In this document: positions 1 to 6,585 of the stretch, piece by piece | Numbering within the stretch: the first letter of the stretch is position 1 | How the letters are laid out: each line of letters starts with the position of its first letter | NCBI RefSeq assembly: GCF_030347995.1 | Contig: NZ_JAQIBC010000003.1 | Span: forward strand, 269,565-322,307 | DNA length: 52,743 nt | From: Sulfurovum xiamenensis | GTDB taxonomy: Bacteria; Campylobacterota; Campylobacteria; Campylobacterales; Sulfurovaceae | Direction of reading: 5' to 3' | Program-made: the position numbers and the translations under genes | The notes under the pieces: model-generated | The model's database searches: none | Told to the model about the DNA's origin: nothing | What the model saw: the letters and a program-made list of their open reading frames with translations, nothing else

Positions 1-101
1 AGTGAGAATTTAAGTAATCCCAAGTCTTTGTAGTCTATATAGTCTACTTTTGATTCACAATATTTACAAAATCTTTTTTTAAATTTTCTTCTTTCTGCCA
101 T
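1..101 (-). CDS. rpsR: 30S ribosomal protein S18, N-terminal part (continues beyond window start)
   Basis: Read on the minus strand from ATG at 101, the frame gives [18 protein letters not shown] and then about 16 further S18 residues before the window ends. It is nearly identical at DNA level to the start of the complete rpsR at 646-909. AGGAG about 7 nt before the ATG is a good ribosome binding site, but the upstream DNA is unlike that of the other copy. This is probably the native rpsR, third gene of the ancestral rpsF-ssb-rpsR operon, now cut off from ssb by the inserted element. Whether it is full length cannot be seen; it could be a 5' remnant. Confidence 0.85.
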   Translation of the reverse strand, partial: MAERRKFKKRFCKYCESKVDYIDYKDLGLLKFS

Positions 102-136
102 GGTGTTCTCCTAAAAAGGGTATGTATAACAAATAT

Positions 137-149
137 AGTGTAAATAACT
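137..149 (+). repeat. Left terminal inverted repeat of the element
   Basis: AGTGTAAATAACT is the exact reverse complement of the sequence at 44275-44287. An opposed partner, TTATTTACAC, follows at 161-170, so the end has a two-site inverted layout, mirrored at the right end. This suggests paired tyrosine-recombinase binding sites. The exact cut position cannot be fixed from this sequence alone. Confidence 0.65.
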
Positions 150-582
150 GTATATAAACCTTATTTACACGGTTTTAAGATAAGATTATTATATTAAATG
201 TAAATAAATTCAATTATTTTGGAAAAAATAACTAATTATATTTACACTATAAGTGATCATAGAATATTTTTTATAAACCTCTCCATGCAGGAGTAGATTA
301 AAAAAATACTCTTTAGGTAGAGACTGTGTTTTTCAAGATTTCCTAGATAATAAATTATAGAGGCACAGTAGACACTTGGTTGTGTATAAACACAAAAACC
401 AAAAATATGTATTGGTAAAATTAATATACTATGCTATATTAATTTCTATGAATTTACACTTATTGAAACCATGATGTTGCTTATGTTTATGCAAGACTTT
501 CTTTTGAGGTAAAGTTTAAGTAGATACATTCTAAAAATTGACAATGTTAATTTATTTTGAAATTAATGAGATATTTGTGATA

Positions 583-616
583 TTAAAAGGATATATTCCC
601 ATTAAGATAATGGGAA
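583..616 (-). terminator. Probable terminator of the element-borne rpsR
   Basis: TTCCCATT and AATGGGAA pair around a 5-base loop (596-616). Read on the minus strand the hairpin lies about 30 nt behind the rpsR stop and is followed by a short T run. The stem is only moderately stable. Confidence 0.5.
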
Positions 617-645
617 GTAATTTGAAATCTAAAATAGTTAAAAAA

Positions 646-909
646 CTATTTAAGGTTTTCAAATGGATTTTCAACAACATTCTTTCTATCTACGATATAC
701 GGAATAAGTGCTGTTTGTCTAGCTCTTTTGATCGCGCCTGTTACAAGCTCTTGATGTCTTTTACAGTTACCAGTGAGTCTTCTTGGCATGATTTTAAATC
801 TCTCACTTAGTGAGAATTTAAGTAATCCCAAGTCTTTGTAGTCTATAAAGTCTACTTTTGATTCACAATATTTACAAAATCTTTTTTTAAATTTTCTTCT
901 TTCTGCCAT
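646..909 (-). CDS. rpsR: 30S ribosomal protein S18, complete extra copy carried by the element
   Basis: This 87-aa protein has the normal length and features of S18: basic N-terminus, Cys-x-x-Cys-type motif (FCKYC), and the conserved [16 protein letters not shown] block. S18 binds S6 and 16S rRNA in the platform of the small subunit. The gene stands alone, but its promoter, leader and ribosome binding site (910-1010) match those in front of rpsF at 45208-45310, not those in front of the partial rpsR at 1-101. It thus looks like rpsR joined directly to an rpsF regulatory region, with rpsF and ssb removed. Inference: the element carries it to restore S18 supply after splitting the operon. Confidence 0.93.
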   Translation of the reverse strand: MAERRKFKKRFCKYCESKVDFIDYKDLGLLKFSLSERFKIMPRRLTGNCKRHQELVTGAIKRARQTALIPYIVDRKNVVENPFENLK

Positions 910-986
910 GTTGGTCCTTTTGGTTTAATAGCCCATATAAATGTGAGTTTTTTAACTCGTCTAAATGAGCAAGAATTTTGAAGCGA
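910..986 (-). promoter_or_regulatory. rpsF-type leader RNA in front of element-borne rpsR
   Basis: On the minus strand the leader contains GCTCAT (965-970) pairing with ATGGGC (931-936) around an inner hairpin GAGTT/AACTC (954-958 with 945-949), then CTATTAAACCAAAAGGA as ribosome binding region. The rpsF leader has the same outer stem and binding region but a different inner stem (ACAGCT/AGCTGT), so pairing is kept while sequence changes. It is a candidate autoregulatory S6:S18-binding leader; the textbook CCG-type recognition bulge was not recognised, so the ligand is inferred. Confidence 0.65.
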
Positions 987-993
987 TATAATA
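987..993 (-). promoter_or_regulatory. Promoter -10 of element-borne rpsR
   Basis: The minus strand reads TATTAT followed by ATCGCTTC, exactly aligned with TAAACT-ATCGCTTC in front of rpsF. The shared block extends upstream to a common CTAAGAAA. The -35 is not obvious, which is usual in this phylum. Confidence 0.55.
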
Positions 994-1042
994 CAGTAGT
1001 TTGACTTTGATTTTTCTTAGAGTAAAATAATTTAAACGCAAT

Positions 1043-1078
1043 GAAAACCCTATAAAGTTATATATTTTAGAAGGTGTC
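1043..1078. repeat. Palindromic site 1 (degenerate)
   Basis: Arms AAAACCCTATAA and TTTTAGAAGGTGT flank AGTTATATA. This is the most diverged member of the 36-bp palindromic family that punctuates the 1-6 kb region. Confidence 0.55.
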
Positions 1079-1207
1079 TGTTAGTGATAATTTTTTGTGA
1101 AAACTATTAGTATTTAAAAATGATACCAAATAGTATCATTTTTATATTCAACTGATATGATACTAAAAAGTATTTTTTTATGATACTTTTTGACATCATA
1201 TATCGAT
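1079..1207. other. Non-coding hairpin-rich stretch between sites 1 and 2
   Basis: No gene is seen. AAAAATGATAC and GTATCATTTTT (1116-1143) form a strong hairpin usable as a terminator in either direction. Further ATGATACT/AGTATC half-repeats follow to about 1195. Confidence 0.55.
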
Positions 1208-1245
1208 GAAAACCTCATAAAGTTATATATTTTATAAGGTTTTTA
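1208..1245. repeat. Palindromic site 2
   Basis: GAAAACCTCATAAA and TTTTATAAGGTTTT flank GTTATATA. Two inverted arms of about 13 bp around a short core is the usual layout of a tyrosine-recombinase crossover site. Confidence 0.7.
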
Positions 1246-1257
1246 AAATAAATTATT

Positions 1258-1788
1258 TTATTTTTCCTCTTTAGGTAAAAGTGTCTCTAATGGTATGTCC
1301 TCAATACATTTCTCTAACGCTTCTCTGTAGTTCCTGTTAAACTGAACGGCTTTTTTAATTGAACAAGGTTCAGGAAGAAATGAAATTTTTACCACTCCTA
1401 CAAAATAAAGGAAAATTAATACACTTATGGAGATAGTTATGAGACCAAGAAGCGTTCCCATGTATTTCATCATGAACTTCTCAATTGTGCTTACATACAA
1501 TCTGCACTCATCAAGTTCATCACTAAACACATATTTATAAACCTTTTGATGTATTAATGCCCAGACACCTACAGCTCCTATAAATGCAGGGACCAAATAG
1601 ATAGAAAAATAGCATATTCTTCCATTAAGTAAAAAAGCCGTTGCGATATATAATACAAAGAAAATAAAAGTGAATTTAAAAGTTGCTTTTCTGGCAAGAC
1701 TACTCTTCTTTAATAAAAAATAAGTCTTTGGATTATCTAATCTTTTTTTTTCTGCTAAAGAGTATTGCTCTAAAAGTTTATTTATCAT
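1258..1788 (-). CDS. Hypothetical inner-membrane protein
   Basis: This 176-aa protein is not recognised. Three hydrophobic helices are visible: near residues 38-55 (starting FTFIFFVLYIATAFLL), 58-80, and 115-133 (GLITISISVLIFLYFVG). A charged N-terminus with repeated Lys precedes the first helix and a soluble tail of about 40 residues follows the last. It is the only gene between palindromic sites 2 and 3, on the minus strand. No good ribosome binding site precedes the ATG at 1788. It looks like a cassette passenger gene of unknown job. Confidence 0.6.
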   Translation of the reverse strand: MINKLLEQYSLAEKKRLDNPKTYFLLKKSSLARKATFKFTFIFFVLYIATAFLLNGRICYFSIYLVPAFIGAVGVWALIHQKVYKYVFSDELDECRLYVSTIEKFMMKYMGTLLGLITISISVLIFLYFVGVVKISFLPEPCSIKKAVQFNRNYREALEKCIEDIPLETLLPKEEK

Positions 1789-1885
1789 CCATGTCGGCCT
1801 TGAGATTTTTGTTTGTATAGATTATGTCGTATATCTTCTTTATTTTAGCACTACTTCAAAGAACACAATTTTTTAGATCGTGAAA

Positions 1886-1960
1886 TCAAAACCTTATAAT
1901 CTAACATAGAATGTAATGGGAAAGAAATCCTCATAAAGTTATATATTTTATAAGGTTTTC
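1886..1960. repeat. Palindromic site 3 with an adjoining half site
   Basis: A half site AAAACCTTATAATCTAAC (1888-1905) is followed by a full site at 1924-1960 with arms AAATCCTCATAAA and TTTTATAAGGTTTTC. The half site matches the left arm and core of the site at 3294-3329. Confidence 0.65.
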
Positions 1961-2065
1961 TCTTCACACTAGTTTCACACTTCTTGCTTATACTTCATTC
2001 TGTAATTCAATAACACGGTTCTGATCTTGAGTATCAGATGGATATTTAAATAAAAAGGATTTAAT

Positions 2066-2212
2066 ATGAAAAAATTTACAGCAATCTTACTTCTAACAAT
2101 TGGTTTAGCTTCAAGCGCTATGGCACATCATCCTGCACCAGTAGATCAAGCTGGCTCAGGAATACCAGATAATTCTGGACACTGGGATGCATATCTTGGT
2201 GGTTCATTTTAA
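2066..2212 (+). CDS. Small secreted peptide (48 aa), unknown function
   Basis: An ATG with AAGGA 7 nt upstream opens a 48-codon frame. The first 20 residues form a textbook Sec signal peptide (MKKFTAILLLTIGLASSAMA), with cleavage predicted after AMA. The 28-residue mature part begins HHPAPVDQAG and ends YLGGSF. A strong terminator follows 15 nt after the stop, so this is a self-contained one-gene unit between palindromic sites 3 and 4. The N-terminal His pair could bind metal, but that is speculation. Confidence 0.7.
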   Translation: MKKFTAILLLTIGLASSAMAHHPAPVDQAGSGIPDNSGHWDAYLGGSF

Positions 2213-2226
2213 TATATTGTGAATAA

Positions 2227-2270
2227 AAAAAGCAAGGCGTATCCTAAAGCTAGGGTACGCCTTTTTTCTT
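2227..2270 (+). terminator. Rho-independent terminator of the small secreted peptide gene
   Basis: AAGGCGTATCCT and AGGGTACGCCTT pair around a short loop and are followed by a T run. This is the clearest intrinsic terminator in the window. Confidence 0.9.
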
Positions 2271-2328
2271 TTCTCTTAGAAAACATTCATACTCAACTTC
2301 ATACTTATCTTTAACAATTAGCAGCTAA

Positions 2329-2374
2329 TAAAACCTAATAAATTTATATATATTATAAGGTATTAAAAATGAAC
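2329..2374. repeat. Palindromic site 4
   Basis: AAAACCTAATAAA and ATTATAAGGTATT flank TTTATATAT. It is somewhat diverged and separates the secreted-peptide unit from the next gene. Confidence 0.6.
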
Positions 2375-2445
2375 CCATAGATAGAGATATATAGTTCTTT
2401 TATATTCACCAATAGTTAGATCATGCAACATTTTCTGAAAAGTTG

Positions 2446-3111
2446 TTATGCTAAAGGCTTCTCTAAATGTTTAAAGTACAAATAATCACTTTCCATTTTT
2501 CTTCCATCTTTAATATTACTTTTAATCTCTATACCATTTCCATCCTCTGTCATTATATGAATAATAAATACACCCTTGTTTTGAGTCTCTATTTTATTAG
2601 AAATCAGGGTAGTTTGAATATTCTGCATAGTCTCTTGTCCAACTTGAAAACTTATAATTTTACTTCTATGTATTTTTCCATTAATTTCAGTATAGAAATA
2701 TACTTCCCCTGATAGATCTGTATCTTTCTTCCCAAATGCTCTAGGTATTCCATTAACCTTAAATACTTGTATAAATTTATCTTCCATATCTTTCCAAATA
2801 CCTGTTATGCTTTTTTTATCTATTGCTTTTTCTTTTTCCACTTTCTTCTTTATTTTATTAGCTTCAGCTTTTGCAGCTCTTTTTGGTGTATAGATTATCA
2901 TCATGGAAACCAAGATAGTTATTCCATAAACTATAAAAAAAACTTCATCAGCTTCTCTATTAGACATATTGTACATATCTTTGACATATGCCTCACCTAT
3001 ATAAGCAGCAACAGCACCCATCATTAATGCACCTATAAATGATCCAAGGTAGTCAGGTTTTTGAATCTTAATCTCTTCTATATCATCTTCTATTATCTTT
3101 GCATATGCCAT
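2446..3111 (-). CDS. Hypothetical membrane protein with soluble C-terminal domain
   Basis: This 221-aa protein is not recognised. Two membrane helices lie near residues 24-42 (SFIGALMMGAVAAYIG) and 57-73 (VFFIVYGITILVSMMIIY). A Lys/Glu/Ala-rich, probably helical stretch follows (80-100), then a cytoplasmic beta-rich domain of about 115 residues ending FKHLEKPLA. GAGGTGG just upstream of the ATG is a good ribosome binding site. It is the single gene between palindromic sites 4 and 5. Confidence 0.7.
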   Translation of the reverse strand: MAYAKIIEDDIEEIKIQKPDYLGSFIGALMMGAVAAYIGEAYVKDMYNMSNREADEVFFIVYGITILVSMMIIYTPKRAAKAEANKIKKKVEKEKAIDKKSITGIWKDMEDKFIQVFKVNGIPRAFGKKDTDLSGEVYFYTEINGKIHRSKIISFQVGQETMQNIQTTLISNKIETQNKGVFIIHIMTEDGNGIEIKSNIKDGRKMESDYLYFKHLEKPLA

Positions 3112-3293
3112 ATATCCACCTCTAATTAATTATTATGTGATAAAGTCTATCATCTTTTTAACAAATTATCTAGTTCTTATGCAAAATGTAAGAGATATTT
3201 TTATTTTTTTTTAAGAAATATTCGCCACAAATTAAATTTATAAAACATGCATAAAAACAAAATTTTGTAGCATAATTATTTAGTAAAGCAATA

Positions 3294-3329
3294 GAAACCT
3301 TATAATCTAACATATTTTATAAGGTTTTC
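3294..3329. repeat. Palindromic site 5 (best conserved)
   Basis: GAAACCTTATAA, core TCTAACATATT, TTATAAGGTTTTC. Its reverse complement is almost identical to the site at 52534-52567, about 49 kb away in the core chromosome, showing that the family is not confined to the element. Confidence 0.75.
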
Positions 3330-3403
3330 AGTGCAAGACATTTTAGATATACTCTTTATATCAAGTTGTCACTACAATCATTATTTATTACTAGAGGTGT
3401 ATT

Positions 3404-5221
3404 ATTACTATAAAAAACAAATATGGCCTTTCAAGACATATACCAGAAACAATTAAACGAGAAGTAAGACAAAAATGTGGATATGGTTGTGTTGTCTGTG
3501 GTAACGCCATTTATGATTATGAGCATATAGACCCTGAATTTTATAATGCTAGAGAACATATTGCTGAAGGAATTGCACTACTCTGCCCAAATTGTCACTC
3601 TAAAGTAACTAGAAAGCTTTGGTCAAAAGAAAGAATAAAAATAGCAAAAAATGACCCATATTGTCTAAAATCAGGACATTCTAAATTTGATATGGATATT
3701 GACCCCAGTAAAGATTTTATTATTAATGTCTGTGGTAATAAATTTATTAATACATCAAATATTATTGAAATTGATGACAAAAATATTCTTTCAATATATC
3801 CTCCCGAAAATAAAGCTTCTTCAATTCCTAGGATTTCGGCTTCATTTTTTGATGATAATAATAATGAAATTGCATGGATTTGCGAAAATGAATGGTTTGG
3901 TTCAATTAATGCATTTGATATACAGACAAAAGGAAATACAATTACCATACGAAAAAAGCTTGGAAAATATAGTTTAGTATTACAGTTTTTACCAGAAAAT
4001 AATATTGTAATCAAAACACTTGATTTATCTTACAACAATGTAAATATTTCTGGATCAGAGGGTAAAGAATTTTATGTCAAAACTTCTAAATCTGAGTTAG
4101 TACTTCCTAGTGGTGATTCAGTTTCTAACAAAGTTCCATTTTGGCTTTCGATTAAAGGAAATAAAATTTATGTTGGAAGTACTAACATCATTAATTATGA
4201 AACACTTAATGGTACAAAGTATACATTGCCTGGGTATCGCGAAATCGACAATATAAAATTAAGTTTGAGTAAAAATGGTGGTAATCAAGACACACTAAAG
4301 ATTGAATCCAAAGGAGGCATAAGTGGAGTAGGATTTCATTATGATTTACCGGAAGTTGAGCAAAAAACCCAACAAATCAAATTAGTGTGGAATAATACTG
4401 AGGATCATGCAAAAAAATGTGCATGTGGAAGTGGAAAGCTCTATAAGAACTGTTGCAACAAGCTGCATACAAGATTAGAAAAACTATTAAATTCTTCCTT
4501 CAAACTACAACAGAAAATGAATGAAGTTCAAAGCATTTATCGAAAGCCTTTAAGCTTTCATTTCGATAGTAATAATGAAAGGCATATTTCGTTTGGGGTT
4601 AATGAGCAAAATGTACTAGTCAATATTAATAAACAGACTGGTTTATCTATAGAAAATCTTATCTTTGCTTTTTTATCTGCAATATATCATAAAAATGGTT
4701 TTTATGTTCCGGAGAAACAATATTACAACGATAAAAGAGAAAGGGTTATAAGAGAGTTAAGTAGTGTTATATTGCATATTCCTATTACTGCAGAAATGTC
4801 GAGAGAAGGTTTTAAAATAAGCAATTTTTTTAATCCAACTCTTGATAAAATGAAAACCACACTTGACGAAAGGGATAAAGAGGAGGCATTGAGTCTACCT
4901 ATATTCAGAATACACTATGAAGCAATAGTATTTACTAGAATTAACTTTCAAGGATTGTATTTAACAAGAAGATATATAGATGAAATGAAGAATCTCTTTC
5001 AACAAAAATCTCCACATGCTCTTTTGTTGGCAAAAAAGTTAATAAAAATAATGAATGATTCTAGTCCATATGAGCAGAATGGTGTCCTGCAGGCAAACTA
5101 TAAATGTATTAAGCTATTAAATAGTATTGAGGAAAATGAATATTTTCCAGGTTTTACTCCAGATCCATATAAACAATATTTAGATGATTTGGAAAGAAAA
5201 GCTTTAAATATTTTTGTATAG
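3404..5221 (+). CDS. HNH endonuclease with C-terminal SEC-C zinc motif; probable ATT start
   Basis: The frame is open from 3395 and has no ATG until 3692. By then it has already encoded KNKYGLSRHIPETIKREV and an HNH zinc fold (CGYGCVVCGN at about 25-34, EH near 40-41, then LLCPNCHSKVTR). The ATT at 3404 lies 5 nt after AGAGGT, and M-TIKNKYGLSRHIP matches what I recall of this family's N-terminus, so translation probably starts on ATT (about 605 aa). A SEC-C motif (CACGSGKLYKNCC) lies near residues 342-354. HNH plus SEC-C suggests a nucleic-acid nuclease, possibly a single-gene defence system. It sits alone between palindromic sites 5 and 6. Confidence 0.75.
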   Translation: MTIKNKYGLSRHIPETIKREVRQKCGYGCVVCGNAIYDYEHIDPEFYNAREHIAEGIALLCPNCHSKVTRKLWSKERIKIAKNDPYCLKSGHSKFDMDIDPSKDFIINVCGNKFINTSNIIEIDDKNILSIYPPENKASSIPRISASFFDDNNNEIAWICENEWFGSINAFDIQTKGNTITIRKKLGKYSLVLQFLPENNIVIKTLDLSYNNVNISGSEGKEFYVKTSKSELVLPSGDSVSNKVPFWLSIKGNKIYVGSTNIINYETLNGTKYTLPGYREIDNIKLSLSKNGGNQDTLKIESKGGISGVGFHYDLPEVEQKTQQIKLVWNNTEDHAKKCACGSGKLYKNCCNKLHTRLEKLLNSSFKLQQKMNEVQSIYRKPLSFHFDSNNERHISFGVNEQNVLVNINKQTGLSIENLIFAFLSAIYHKNGFYVPEKQYYNDKRERVIRELSSVILHIPITAEMSREGFKISNFFNPTLDKMKTTLDERDKEEALSLPIFRIHYEAIVFTRINFQGLYLTRRYIDEMKNLFQQKSPHALLLAKKLIKIMNDSSPYEQNGVLQANYKCIKLLNSIEENEYFPGFTPDPYKQYLDDLERKALNIFV

Positions 5222-5282
5222 TAGAGCCAATTAAAATTCAAAACAATACCCCCTCTATCATCTAGTGTCTAATTTACAATAT

Positions 5283-5300
5283 AAAACCTAATTATCTAAC
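5283..5300. repeat. Palindromic half site 6 at the recombinase 3' end
   Basis: AAAACCTAATTATCTAAC resembles the left arm and core of site 5 and overlaps the stop region of the recombinase gene. The right arm is missing or unrecognisable. Confidence 0.5.
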
Positions 5301-5858
5301 AACCGATGACATAACCATCTCATCGGTTGGTGTTACATAGTTTAATGTGGTCTTGAAAGAACTATGTCCGACGAACTTGGCCATGATCTGCACATTTATA
5401 CCCTTAGCTGCCATTTCAGTTAGCAATCCCTGTCTAAAGCTATGAGAGGTATAGTTTGGCCCTAAAGTGTCTTTTATGAACTTGTTAACAATGGTTATAT
5501 AGCTTAGAGGATGCATTGAGCTTTTTGGATGACCCGCACGTTGTATTAAATTACATTCTCCATCGTCTTCAAATTCAAGATTTAACAGATCATGTTTGAA
5601 TCGAGGAGATAGATATAGTTTCCTCTGGGAGTTTGTCTTTTGGGTAAACAGAAACAATTCACCTTTTTCGAGTAATTTTTTTACATCTTTAATTTTAAGT
5701 GTTTGAAGCTCATTTAATCTGGCACCTGTGTAATACAAAAAGACAAATGTTCTAAGCAAATTCTTTTTTGTATTTCGTCTTAGATCCTCTCTACCTCTAG
5801 TGTAAATCATTAGTTTTTTAAACTCTTTTGAGCTTATGCTTTCTTTTATAGTTTTCAT
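5292..5858 (-). CDS. Small tyrosine recombinase
   Basis: The product is 188 aa if started at the ATG at 5858, which has AGGAGG 8 nt upstream; a start at 5882 is less likely. It is essentially a catalytic domain with almost no arm-binding domain. The catalytic set is complete: Arg in GARLNEL, a Lys in the KTNSQRK beta hairpin, HSFR, His in VGHSSF, and nucleophile Tyr in TLNYV. Its ribosome binding site lies inside palindromic site 7, and half site 6 touches its 3' end. It probably acts on these sites, and binding at site 7 could block its own translation start region. It could also be a resolvase or inverter of unrelated specificity. Confidence 0.85.
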   Translation of the reverse strand: MKTIKESISSKEFKKLMIYTRGREDLRRNTKKNLLRTFVFLYYTGARLNELQTLKIKDVKKLLEKGELFLFTQKTNSQRKLYLSPRFKHDLLNLEFEDDGECNLIQRAGHPKSSMHPLSYITIVNKFIKDTLGPNYTSHSFRQGLLTEMAAKGINVQIMAKFVGHSSFKTTLNYVTPTDEMVMSSVVR

Positions 5859-5896
5859 TATAAAACCTCCTATATAGAACATTTTATAAGGTTTTC
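5859..5896. repeat. Palindromic site 7, overlapping the recombinase ribosome binding site
   Basis: TTATAAAACCTCCTATATAG, then AACATTTTATAAGGTTTTC. It pairs with site 8 as an inverted duo 47 bp apart, an arrangement repeated at 52449-52567. Confidence 0.7.
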
Positions 5897-5915
5897 TATT
5901 GAAAGGTATGATTTT

Positions 5916-5963
5916 ATGACTCGCAAACGCCGCTATAGCGAAAAACGTTATAAAATATGTTAG
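5916..5963 (+). other. Possible micro-ORF between paired sites 7 and 8
   Basis: GAAAGG precedes an ATG encoding MTRKRRYSEKRYKIC. The counterpart at 52506 encodes MARKRRYSE and stop. Of the four base differences over the shared nine codons, three are synonymous third-position changes. The peptide resembles the start of IS3-type transposase OrfA, so this may be a decayed transposase start rather than a gene. Confidence 0.3.
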
Positions 5964-5976
5964 ATGATAAGGTTTT
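5943..5976. repeat. Palindromic site 8
   Basis: AACGTTATAAAATATGTTAG, then ATGATAAGGTTTT, in reverse orientation relative to site 5. Confidence 0.7.
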
Positions 5977-6013
5977 GTTTTTTAGTGAATAAAAAGTTCA
6001 TAACGTTTGAAAT

Positions 6014-6051
6014 GACCAATCAAAAACCTGCGCACGGCTTTTTGATTGGTC
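6014..6051. terminator. Strong hairpin, possible bidirectional terminator
   Basis: GACCAATCAAAAA pairs perfectly with TTTTTGATTGGTC around a 12-base GC-rich loop. It lies at the 3' side of the short minus-strand frame at 6064-6321. Confidence 0.6.
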
Positions 6052-6063
6052 TCCTTTGGATTG

Positions 6064-6321
6064 TTAGCTGTTGTACAGAGGCTTTGATGCTGAAATGTGT
6101 AAAACATCTGCGAACCAGCTCCCTTCTTCTTGAGATGAGAAGTAAATTGATTTATTACTACATTTAAGCTCTAAGACCTGATGCTCTTCTCCATGAAATA
6201 TAAACTCGCAACTTTTGCCAATCAAAGGTTTCCACATCTTCCAGCTCGAAGCATCGACTACAACATCAGGATTGTTCACAGTCCATCGGCTTTCTTTATA
6301 ATCTACTGAAATTTGATTCAA
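6064..6321 (-). CDS. Doubtful small hypothetical protein
   Basis: An 85-aa frame beginning at TTG; the first ATG is 28 codons in. It is soluble, rich in Trp and Ser (DASSWKMWKPL, EEGSWFADV), and not recognised. There is no clear ribosome binding site. A strong hairpin follows its stop, which is mild support. It may be a real small gene or the 3' fragment of one. Confidence 0.35.
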   Translation of the reverse strand: MNQISVDYKESRWTVNNPDVVVDASSWKMWKPLIGKSCEFIFHGEEHQVLELKCSNKSIYFSSQEEGSWFADVLHISASKPLYNS

Positions 6322-6585
6322 TTTTATTTATAAAATGTACACTAGTTTATATATCCGTATATCGATAATATATGATAAGATTATTTAAAAAATATCTTTA
6401 CACTATAAAAAATAAAAAAAAAGTGTATTCTATAAAAGAGCTTTGATATAACTATTAGGCTGACTTACAAGGTTCCAAATGTAATTTTTTGGTTAAGATA
6501 GATGAAAATTAATATTTTAGACGAGTGAATTGTTTAGAATATGATAATTTATGTTAAAATATACAATAATCTTAAAAGGACATTC
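6322..6585. other. Intergenic region with an element-end-like motif
   Basis: AT-rich, with no gene seen. TTTACACTATAA (6398-6409) and ATAAGATTATT just upstream repeat sequences from the extreme left end of the element (240-252 and 180-190). It could mark the edge of an older or nested insertion between the cassette region and the hydrogenase cargo. No TGAAT-N4-ATTCA operator was found in front of the regulator gene. Confidence 0.4.

Larger units (their letters stand above)
102..645. other. Gene-free left end of the element
   Basis: No convincing gene is seen. The stretch is very AT-rich and holds repeated TGTAAATA-type motifs (137-149, 161-170, about 198-210 and 240-249), the last two being looser matches, which probably act as recombinase binding sites. 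There is a hairpin with TTGGTT/AACCAA arms near 376-402 and a terminator-like hairpin at 596-616 behind rpsR. The plus-strand frame over 538-810 is a shadow of rpsR. Confidence 0.6.

Noticed and set aside
538-810. Plus-strand 90-codon frame
   Set aside because: It lies antisense over rpsR and its coding looks like a shadow of that gene.
3692-5221. HNH gene start at the first ATG (3692)
   Set aside because: It would remove the entire HNH zinc fold encoded upstream in the same frame.
1043-5976. Classical integron attC array
   Set aside because: GTTAGAT-type boxes occur in some sites, but most sites lack them. The sites are short perfect palindromes, and the recombinase lacks the extra helix segment that marks IntI.
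5964-6167. Plus-strand 67-codon frame
   Set aside because: It begins inside a palindromic site, crosses a strong hairpin, and lacks a ribosome binding site or recognisable content.
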